From Gammaproteobacteria bacterium (GTDB lineage: Bacteria > Pseudomonadota > Alphaproteobacteria > UBA828): a stretch of DNA of 5,357 nucleotides. Of this stretch, positions 1-5,357 are shown piece by piece. Both the position numbers and the translations under genes were made by a program. Numbering within the stretch: position 1 is the first letter of the stretch; every line of letters starts with the position of its first letter. The notes below the pieces were generated by a model. The model did no database searches. It had not been told where the DNA came from and worked only from the letters and a program-made list of their open reading frames with translations. The stretch lies in contig PAWF01000010.1 of assembly GCA_002714015.1 (NCBI GenBank), forward strand, positions 236,171 to 241,527. The letters are read 5' to 3'.

Positions 1-464
1 TGAGAAAACTCATTAGGGTATTTAAGCCATTTAAATAAAAGTTTAGTAGCTATGTTATATGGAAGATTTGAAATTATACATTTTGGGTCTGATATCTTCT
101 GAATAAAATCAAAACTTAAAGCATCACCATGCTTAATTTCAAGACGCCCGTTTGTGCTTAATGCCAACTCATTCATTGCATTTATACACCTATTATCTTT
201 CTCTATAACTATAACATGTTGTGCGCCGTTATCGAGCAGGGCTCTAGTAAGACCCCCTGGTCCAGGGCCAACTTCAATAACGTTAGTTCTTGTAAGGTTA
301 CCAGATGACTGAACAATCCGTTCACAAATAGATGTATTTAGCAAAAAATGCTGACCAAGAAATTTTTTTGGAAAAATATTGTGCTTGCTAATGACTTCAG
401 TGAGTTTGGGTCGTAATGTTCGAACGGGATTAGCTAATTGTTTATTATCATTAGATACGCACAT
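1..464 (-). CDS. rsmA: 16S rRNA (adenine(1518)-N6/adenine(1519)-N6)-dimethyltransferase RsmA (KsgA), 5' part, cut by window edge
   Basis: RsmA uses S-adenosylmethionine to dimethylate two adjacent adenines in the 3'-terminal hairpin of 16S rRNA late in small-subunit assembly, in the cytoplasm. I translated 154 codons by hand before the frame leaves the window; the family is usually about 270-280 residues, so slightly over half is present. Visible motifs: FLGQHFL at about 35-41 (N-terminal family signature), SAM-binding motif I EVGPGPGG at 64-71, the acidic ribose-binding strand end IEKD at 87-90, HGDAL at 112-116, and the catalytic-type NLPYNI at 133-138. The start is well fixed: the ATG at 464 lies inside the end of surA, an in-frame TAA sits seven codons upstream (483-485), and no ATG, GTG or TTG follows before the conserved GQ motif. 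The overlap with surA is 14 bases and only a weak AGG precedes the ATG, so translation probably depends on ribosomes finishing surA (inference). The C-terminal half is outside the window. Confidence 0.96.
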   Translation of the reverse strand, partial: MCVSNDNKQLANPVRTLRPKLTEVISKHNIFPKKFLGQHFLLNTSICERIVQSSGNLTRTNVIEVGPGPGGLTRALLDNGAQHVIVIEKDNRCINAMNELALSTNGRLEIKHGDALSFDFIQKISDPKCIISNLPYNIATKLLFKWLKYPNEFS

Positions 465-1728
465 CGATAAAAGCCTGACGTCTTAGGTTTCGTAGATGCC
501 TGCGAGCTAGTAGCTCCATTCGTTTATTAGCTATTCTAAGATGAATTTGTTCACGGTTTGGTAAACTGACACTGCTTTCCTGACGGGAACACACCATTAG
601 TGCCCTTAGCCCATTATTATAATTTAAGGGCTGACTGAGTTTACCAATCGAAATCTTTGAAACAAGCAATTGTAGGTCTTTAGGAAGATCGCGGATTTGA
701 AAACTCCCAAGGCTTCCAGAAAGTTGGGAAACTTCGCCAGAACTATTTTTTAAAAGCTGCTCACAGGTATTAGAGTTAGTCCTTAATCGGTCTAAAATTT
801 TTACTTGCAAAGATTTTGGCTGGTTATTCTGTCCAACTATAACTTGTGTTAGATTAATTTTTGTATCCAATGGGTTTGCTGTTAAGGCAAGTCGCTTTGA
901 TCTCAGACTTATTATAAAGAAACCTTCGTATGTACGAATTGGTTCTGAAACCTTGTTAGGTTGCATATTTTTCACAATACTTGAAATTTCTGTTGGGAGC
1001 TGATCTTCTAAAATCCATCCTAAGTCTCCTCCAGTTGACGCACTGGCACTTTGTGAAAACTGTCTGGCAATACTGAAGAAATCAGCCCCTTCACGAAGCT
1101 GAGCAACCAAATTATCTGCAAATTCTATAATTCTAGGATCTGGTGATTTGTTATCAACCGAGAGGAAAATTTCGTTTATTAGATATTCTGGCTTTCCTCG
1201 AGAGTCTTCAAGTCTTCCAATAGCTTCATCGATTTCATGCTCTCCAACAGATATGGAACTTCTAAACCGACGACTTACTATTGTAGCCCATGATATTTCT
1301 GCTTTAATTTGTGACTCAACAGACTCTTTACTTAGTTTATTAGTTTTTAGGAACTGGTCAAAGCTACCGGGCGGACCACCATTACGTTTTTCTAATGTTT
1401 TAATCGCAGCATCTAATGCTTGATCACTGACGGTGTAGTCCATTCTTTTTGCAGCCTGAATTTGCACACGCTCATCTATCATTGCGCGTAATATCTGGGG
1501 GGTAATTTGTTTTCTCAATTGCTTACTATTGGGTAAATTAGAAGTCGCAATTGCTACTTCAACGCGCGCTAGAAGGTCATACATAGAAATGACGTCATCA
1601 TTTACTACTGCTGCAATTCTAATAATTTCTTCAGATTTTACCAAAGGGGGGGTAATTGCATAAGGTACCATGTAATAAATGGCTGCAAAGAATAGGACCA
1701 AGAAAAATTTCTTGTAGGTTAAGAGCAT
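451..1728 (-). CDS. surA: Periplasmic peptidyl-prolyl isomerase / outer-membrane protein chaperone SurA
   Basis: SurA is a periplasmic chaperone that escorts unfolded beta-barrel proteins, classically including LptD, to the BAM complex. The 425-residue length matches E. coli SurA (428). Residues 1 to about 24 form a signal sequence: two lysines at 6-7, then a hydrophobic stretch; the cleavage site is unclear. Residues about 36-175 are the helical SurA N domain, opening with IAAVVNDDVIS. Residues about 181-278 form a parvulin rotamase domain with NEIFLSV, a GGDLGW turn at 233-238 and SEPIRT at 261-266. Residues about 290-383 look like a second, degenerate parvulin domain (NLTQVIVG, then GSLGSF, LSQPL and LMVCSR), holding the protein's only two cysteines, C322 and C380. 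The C-terminal arginine-rich helix (RNLRRQAF) is typical of alphaproteobacterial SurA. The ATG at 1728 is directly preceded by an in-frame TAA, and the next Met (residue 20) would destroy the signal peptide, so this start is secure although no Shine-Dalgarno sequence is visible. It follows lptD after 115 bases. Confidence 0.94.
   Translation of the reverse strand: MLLTYKKFFLVLFFAAIYYMVPYAITPPLVKSEEIIRIAAVVNDDVISMYDLLARVEVAIATSNLPNSKQLRKQITPQILRAMIDERVQIQAAKRMDYTVSDQALDAAIKTLEKRNGGPPGSFDQFLKTNKLSKESVESQIKAEISWATIVSRRFRSSISVGEHEIDEAIGRLEDSRGKPEYLINEIFLSVDNKSPDPRIIEFADNLVAQLREGADFFSIARQFSQSASASTGGDLGWILEDQLPTEISSIVKNMQPNKVSEPIRTYEGFFIISLRSKRLALTANPLDTKINLTQVIVGQNNQPKSLQVKILDRLRTNSNTCEQLLKNSSGEVSQLSGSLGSFQIRDLPKDLQLLVSKISIGKLSQPLNYNNGLRALMVCSRQESSVSLPNREQIHLRIANKRMELLARRHLRNLRRQAFIDVRI
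1497..1657. repeat. 11-bp direct repeat (GGGGGGTAATT), two copies 150 bp apart within surA
   Basis: The + strand word GGGGGGTAATT occurs at 1497-1507 and again at 1647-1657; the second copy is extended to seven Gs (1646-1652). On the coding strand these are C6 and C7 tracts encoding Ile-Thr-Pro-Gln (residues 75-78) and Ile-Thr-Pro-Pro (residues 25-28). The spacing is exactly 150 bases, or 50 codons. The repeat is read directly from the sequence. A biological role is not supported and chance is the default explanation. Confidence 0.45.
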
Positions 1729-1843
1729 TTAATTAATTTTACCCACAAAGCTTATCTATTTTTATTCATTATTAAGTCGTTTCTCTAAGAGTTGTAGATC
1801 AATCCAATCCTGCAGAAAATATAAAGTTTATCTGGTAACATGT
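1729..1843. other. lptD-surA intergenic spacer, 115 bp, AT-rich
   Basis: This is the only gap between genes in the window. On the minus strand it is AT-rich near surA, with a TAATAAT-like run at about 1770-1776 that could serve as a -10 element, but no acceptable -35 lies 16-18 bases upstream, so I do not call a promoter. No stable stem followed by a T-run is present, so no intrinsic terminator is called either. Two loosely similar words, CAAAGCTTATCT (1746-1757) and TAAAGTTTATCT (1822-1833), occur near its ends. Transcription most simply reads through from lptD into surA, possibly with a local promoter (inference). Confidence 0.5.
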
Positions 1844-4069
1844 TTAGCCAAGATTTTTTAGTAATACTTTGAAAATTAAGGTGTCATCAGGTTCAACTTC
1901 TCGATCACGAGTAAACGTACGACCGTATTTTGTACTAAATAAGAAGCACTCGTCCTCATAAGTAAGACCTGAAGACCATGAAACTGTACCCCCTGAACCA
2001 GTAAGGTTACGTCTTAAATCTGCTGATAAACTCCAAAATTTTGTGAAGCGTGACAGAAGTGAAGTAACCATTTCTTCACGGTTTGCGAAACCTGATGTTT
2101 CGACCTCAGAAAGCTGTTTTTCTAATAATGCGTATCCCATATGTAGTCTTAAATAATCAGTTCCTCCGGTAAAACTTATTTCATTTCGCCTTGCTTCTAT
2201 AGTCTCGCGGTCTAATCTAAACCGGTATGCGAGGGAATAGTATTTGGAAGGTGCCATTAATAGCCGTCCAACGTAGTCTGAATATTGATCTTCTAGACCG
2301 CTGCCTTGACCGAAAGTATCATCGTCCTTTAAACGCGCACTTTGACCAATCACCGCAGTGGTTTTTCCACCACTAACTCCATAAGCACCATAGCGAATTC
2401 CATAATTTATTCTTGGTCCGCTCTCAAGTCTATCTAGTCCGGTAAAACGACTTTCACTAAAAAGATTTGAGTCATTAAATTCAAAATTTTGGCTGTCTTC
2501 GTTAGGAATTTCTACTGGATTTCCTCCATAAGGGCTTAGTATCCCTTGTACAATAGGCTCCAAGACATGACTCACATTGCCATCACGTTTTATAAGTGGG
2601 TATCTCCATTCTAAAAGAGCAGTTGGTCTAATCCTTCCTGTCATTCCTGAGCTAGTATTAGTTAATGGGTCACGTCGATTAATAACATTATTTACGTGAT
2701 ATAAGTCTGCACGTAAGCTGAGTGAACCTGTCCAAACATGACCACCGTTACTTTTTGTTGGTAAATGCCATCCACCTTCTAATGATAATCTTCGGCTGTC
2801 AGCACCTTCCAGTCTTTGTAAGGCCATTAGGTTAGTTTTTAATGTTTTGTATGACCCAGCCCATCCTGGTTGACTAATATGACTAAATTCAGCAAATGGT
2901 AAGATTATTGGAATTTGACCTTGATCATCGGTCTCTTCCAAGCCTTGAAAAAAATAAGCATTAGCTGCAAAATAATTTCCACCGTTAATACCTTCTATAT
3001 ATGGGTTTGTAATGAGAGTATCTTTGGACTCAATACGGTATCTTCGTAAATATGTATCATCACTAGCGCGCTCAAAATTGTATCCCCAATTCCAAGTTTC
3101 ATCAATTTCGAAGTGGCCATCACTAAACAAGTGCCCACGAAATTCATTTCCGTTAATTTCATTACCATCATTATCTAGCTTATCAGTATATGTTATGCTT
3201 GAGGCAATACGTAAATCCCCAGTGCCAAAGTGTTCACGATACTCCCCACCTAATACTACCCTGCCAGTTGTATAGAATCTCGGTGCAAATGTTGCATCTT
3301 TTTCTGGCGCGATATTCCAATAATAAGGAGTTTTTAGCTCAAAGCCTAAAGAAGATGAGTTGCTATAACTCGGAGCTAGAAAACCACTGCGTCGCTCAAC
3401 TGTGGGGTCTGGGTGTTGAAAGTATGGTGTGTAAAAAAGTGGCACTCCATAAAATTCCATCCATGCATCATGGTAGCCAATATCCCGAGTATCAAGATTA
3501 TGAACAACTTTCATAGCTTTGATTTGCCATAGCGGAGGTTCTTTTGGTTTATCAATGCAAAGTTCACATGGCGAATATACAGCTTTATTCATTTCTGTTT
3601 TTAAGCCATTTATACGTTTTGCTGAATTGGCAGAGATTCGGGAGTTGTCCGTAAGCCTTATATGAAGTTCATTTAAAACTCCGTCTTTCATTTGATTTCT
3701 AAGTTTTATTTGCTTGGCAAAAGCCACCTCACCCGTCGGCTCCATAAGAGAAACATTTCCTCTGGCACTTAGCTCGTCTTTATCTTTATCGTATATTATA
3801 GAGTCTGCAATAACAATTCTTCCGGCTTGGGATACTTCAACGTTTCCTCTAGCTATAACGATGCCTTTTTTATCGTCATATGTTACCTCATCTGCAAAAA
3901 GTAAAACATTATGATCCAAATATGGATCCCTATCTGCTAAGCTTATTGAGGAATTTATTGACCAAAAAATGAGGACTAATATCATCAATGTGATTGTTTT
4001 TAAAAGGAAATCAATTCTTGAAGTTTCCTTAAGTTCGCAAAATTGTGAATTTTCTGATAATTGTTTCAT
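1844..4069 (-). CDS. lptD: LPS-assembly protein LptD, outer-membrane LPS translocon
   Basis: LptD, plugged by the lipoprotein LptE, takes LPS from the periplasmic Lpt bridge and inserts it into the outer leaflet of the outer membrane. The 741-residue protein has a long N-terminal region, then a hydrophobic signal segment (about 21-42) with probable cleavage after SLA (43-45). Residues about 50-165 form the periplasmic LptA-like (OstA) beta-jellyroll, with FADEVTYDD, ARGNVEV and ARGNVSL repeats. A conserved linker YSPCELC at 165-171 and PPLWQIKA at 178-185 follows. The beta-barrel fills the rest, with signatures PYFQHPDP, RRSGFLAP and TPYYWNIAPEKDATFAPR (about 215-264), ending at the C-terminal strand. 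The mature protein has only three cysteines: C168, C171 and C708 (in YEDECF). The start at 4069 overlaps the lptG stop as ATGA and is backed by GGAGG four bases upstream. The frame stays open to 4240, but the extra 57 residues are an out-of-frame, cysteine-rich reading of lptG and are not part of the protein. LptE is not in the window. Confidence 0.96.
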   Translation of the reverse strand: MKQLSENSQFCELKETSRIDFLLKTITLMILVLIFWSINSSISLADRDPYLDHNVLLFADEVTYDDKKGIVIARGNVEVSQAGRIVIADSIIYDKDKDELSARGNVSLMEPTGEVAFAKQIKLRNQMKDGVLNELHIRLTDNSRISANSAKRINGLKTEMNKAVYSPCELCIDKPKEPPLWQIKAMKVVHNLDTRDIGYHDAWMEFYGVPLFYTPYFQHPDPTVERRSGFLAPSYSNSSSLGFELKTPYYWNIAPEKDATFAPRFYTTGRVVLGGEYREHFGTGDLRIASSITYTDKLDNDGNEINGNEFRGHLFSDGHFEIDETWNWGYNFERASDDTYLRRYRIESKDTLITNPYIEGINGGNYFAANAYFFQGLEETDDQGQIPIILPFAEFSHISQPGWAGSYKTLKTNLMALQRLEGADSRRLSLEGGWHLPTKSNGGHVWTGSLSLRADLYHVNNVINRRDPLTNTSSGMTGRIRPTALLEWRYPLIKRDGNVSHVLEPIVQGILSPYGGNPVEIPNEDSQNFEFNDSNLFSESRFTGLDRLESGPRINYGIRYGAYGVSGGKTTAVIGQSARLKDDDTFGQGSGLEDQYSDYVGRLLMAPSKYYSLAYRFRLDRETIEARRNEISFTGGTDYLRLHMGYALLEKQLSEVETSGFANREEMVTSLLSRFTKFWSLSADLRRNLTGSGGTVSWSSGLTYEDECFLFSTKYGRTFTRDREVEPDDTLIFKVLLKNLG

Positions 4070-5175
4070 CCGTCCTCCAGATGGAACAAACTTGCAATTC
4101 CTACAAGGGTAAATATTCCTGCAGGTGTCCAGGCTGCAAGTGCAACAGGAATGTTGCCTGATAATCCAAGAGCAAGAACAAGGTCTGATAAAAAATAAAG
4201 TATAAAACCAGTCATCACTGCAGCCGCAACTAATACCCATACACCACCTCTACGGCGGAATCGCAAGGAAAACGTAGCCGCAATTAATACCATAGCACAT
4301 AATAGTAATGGACCTGCAAGAAGTGAGTGCCAGTGTAGTTTATGGGCAACAGCAGAGAACCCCGAAGCTTCTAGAACTTTAATAAACCCTGGCAGAGCCC
4401 AAAATGATAGGGTTTCTGGTGGAGCAAAGCTATCTTCAATTTGATCAAAGGTTAATGAAGTAGGTAATAGATAAGTATCATGAAATGCGGCGGGCTGATC
4501 TGGTCCTGTTATTACTGCCTCAGACAATTTCCAGCTACCTTTGGAAAGTGTAGCTTCTTCGGCATCAATACGATTAATAAATTGATCGTCTTTGAGAAAT
4601 GAAAATATAATTACATCATGAAGAGTTACGTCATCTTCGCTAATTCTTCGAGCATGAACTACTGATTGAACTTCTGTATCAGTTTGTCTGAGCCAAATAC
4701 CGCTCTGTGATAAAGCAAGAAGGCTCGATTTGCCACCAAGATAGCGTGCATCCATCTGTTCATATCTATTGACCATGGCTGCTGACATTGGGTTGAAGAC
4801 TGTAATTGTAAAAGTGCCGAGAATCAAAGCAAGTGCAAGTACAGGTACTAGAAATTGCCATGCAGATACACCTGCTGCTCGAGCAACTACTAGCTCATGG
4901 TTTTTTGTTAGGCGTGTGAAAGTCCACAAACCTCCTACTAAAGCTGCAAAAGGTAAAACTTTTTGAGCCATAAATGGTATACGTAATAAAGCCATTTGTA
5001 ACATTAAACCTACTGTAGCAAATTCTTTATTAGCACCAGATCCTCTTCTTAAAAGTTCAACAGCATCAAAAATAAAAATTGTTACTACAAAAACCAAAAA
5101 AACAATTGCAATTCCCGTAATAAATTGTTTTCCAATATAAAATGAAAGAGTTGGAGAGAGCCGCATTACACTCAT
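4066..5175 (-). CDS. lptG: LPS export ABC transporter permease LptG
   Basis: LptG is one of the two membrane subunits of the inner-membrane LptB2FG transporter, which uses ATP hydrolysis by LptB to extract LPS and hand it to LptC/LptA. At 369 residues it is of normal family length (about 355-370). Predicted membrane segments lie at about 15-38, 60-85 and 104-128. A periplasmic beta-jellyroll spans about 130-275, followed by three more helices at about 283-304, 311-331 and 343-365, the expected YjgP/YjgQ layout. The cytoplasmic coupling helix after the second helix is recognisable (NHELVVARAAGVS, 92-104); the RFRRRGG turn at 305-311 and the NIPVALAAWTPAG last helix are also typical. The order lptF-lptG distinguishes it from its paralogue LptF. 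Its ATG at 5175 overlaps the lptF stop as ATGA, and its own TGA overlaps the lptD ATG the same way, so all three are probably translationally coupled. No good Shine-Dalgarno precedes this start. A second ATG three codons later is possible. Confidence 0.95.
   Translation of the reverse strand: MSVMRLSPTLSFYIGKQFITGIAIVFLVFVVTIFIFDAVELLRRGSGANKEFATVGLMLQMALLRIPFMAQKVLPFAALVGGLWTFTRLTKNHELVVARAAGVSAWQFLVPVLALALILGTFTITVFNPMSAAMVNRYEQMDARYLGGKSSLLALSQSGIWLRQTDTEVQSVVHARRISEDDVTLHDVIIFSFLKDDQFINRIDAEEATLSKGSWKLSEAVITGPDQPAAFHDTYLLPTSLTFDQIEDSFAPPETLSFWALPGFIKVLEASGFSAVAHKLHWHSLLAGPLLLCAMVLIAATFSLRFRRRGGVWVLVAAAVMTGFILYFLSDLVLALGLSGNIPVALAAWTPAGIFTLVGIASLFHLEDG
4073..4078 (-). promoter_or_regulatory. 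Strong Shine-Dalgarno site deciding the lptD start
   Basis: On the minus strand GGAGGA (read from 4078 to 4073) lies inside the last codons of lptG. Four bases separate GGAGG from the lptD ATG at 4069. It is the clearest ribosome-binding site in the window and, with the ATGA overlap, fixes the lptD start at 4069 rather than at the longer open frame beginning at 4240. Confidence 0.8.
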
Positions 5176-5357
5176 GACTCTTGTTCTTTCGCTAATTCAA
5201 GAATTTTTTTGCCCGTTGAAGAGCGTCTCCGTCTCAACATCAGATAAAAACCTCCGATTGTGAAGACTGCAACATTAAAATACATCATCCAAGCAAATTG
5301 AGGTTGTTTAGCTACAAGGTTCGCAAGTAAAAGTCCTATTGACTCAAGTGCAAAGCC
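5172..5357 (-). CDS. lptF: LPS export ABC transporter permease LptF, C-terminal end only (cut by window edge)
   Basis: I translated 61 codons and a TGA stop from the right edge of the window. The fragment starts GFALESIGLLLANLVAKQP, which reads as the penultimate membrane helix and short loop. A last membrane helix follows (about 22-41 of the fragment, FAWMMYFNVAVF onward), then a basic cytoplasmic tail (LRRRRSSTGKK). This layout and its place immediately upstream of lptG, with an ATGA overlap, match the C-terminus of LptF, the partner permease of LptG in the LptB2FG complex. The fragment alone is too short for a firm family call; the identification rests partly on gene order. The 5' end, start and promoter lie outside the window. 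Confidence 0.85.
   Translation of the reverse strand, partial: GFALESIGLLLANLVAKQPQFAWMMYFNVAVFTIGGFYLMLRRRRSSTGKKILELAKEQES

Noticed and set aside
1148..1423. 91-codon open frame on the + strand opposite surA
   Set aside because: Antisense shadow of a well-supported gene; no recognisable domain and no ribosome-binding site of note.
1780..1795. Small inverted repeat (CTCT/AGAG) in the gap as a possible terminator
   Set aside because: The stem is only three to four base pairs and no T-run follows it in the direction of transcription.
1745..1810. Promoter for surA in the intergenic gap
   Set aside because: A TAATAAT-like -10 candidate exists, but the nearest TTGATC lies about 22 bases upstream of it, too far for a standard sigma-70 promoter. 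Not called.
1785..1841. 18-codon minus-strand open frame (MLPDKLYIF...) in the lptD-surA gap, ATG five bases after the lptD stop
   Set aside because: Too short to support without conservation, no ribosome-binding site; could equally be decayed or random sequence.
3012..3516. Two overlapping + strand open frames (87 and 108 codons) opposite lptD
   Set aside because: They overlap each other in different frames, lie antisense to conserved LptD barrel coding sequence, and show no protein-family features.
3714..3914. 66-codon + strand open frame opposite the LptA-like domain of lptD
   Set aside because: Antisense shadow; the Ser/Leu-rich translation is what the reverse of this coding sequence would give.
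4070..4240. Possible 57-residue N-terminal extension of lptD, cysteine-rich, in the open frame starting at 4240
   Set aside because: It lies wholly inside the lptG coding region in another frame, resembles no LptD N-terminus, would bury the signal peptide, and the ATG at 4069 has a strong GGAGG and an ATGA overlap.
4769..4966. 65-codon + strand open frame opposite lptG
   Set aside because: Antisense shadow within a membrane-helix region; no supporting signal.

Overview
The window is an ordinary, densely packed chromosomal segment. Five genes all lie on the minus strand, in transcription order lptF (3' end only) - lptG - lptD - surA - rsmA (5' part only). This is the well-known lipopolysaccharide-export / outer-membrane-biogenesis cluster of Gram-negative bacteria. 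The protein sequences look alphaproteobacterial: the LptD plug-proximal Cys-X2-Cys, the SurA layout with a degenerate second rotamase domain, and the RsmA N-terminus leading into K-x-x-G-Q-x-F-L and E-V-G-P-G-P-G-G. Base composition is AT-rich, with many A/T-ending codons, which suggests a low-GC lineage such as a streamlined marine or host-associated alphaproteobacterium. I cannot name the genus from this sequence.

Layout from high to low coordinates, which is the direction of transcription: the last 61 codons of lptF (5172-5357) overlap lptG (4066-5175) through an ATGA stop/start. lptG in turn overlaps lptD (1844-4069) through a second ATGA, preceded by a clear GGAGG ribosome-binding site. 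A 115-base gap (1729-1843), the only intergenic space, separates lptD from surA (451-1728). surA overlaps rsmA (1-464) by 14 bases, and rsmA runs off the left edge.

How the genes work together: LptF and LptG are the membrane halves of the LptB2FG ABC transporter, which extracts LPS from the inner membrane. LptD is the outer-membrane translocon that receives LPS and places it on the cell surface. SurA is the periplasmic chaperone that helps outer-membrane barrels, LptD among them, to fold. RsmA dimethylates two adenines of 16S rRNA and is a conserved passenger of this cluster. The gene usually found between surA and rsmA, pdxA (vitamin B6 synthesis), is absent here.

Nothing in the window looks like an undescribed system. 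The points worth a second look are the missing pdxA with the surA/rsmA overlap, the reduced cysteine set of LptD, and a pair of C-rich tracts in an 11-base direct repeat exactly 150 bases apart in surA. No RNA genes, mobile elements, CRISPR arrays or convincing terminators were seen.
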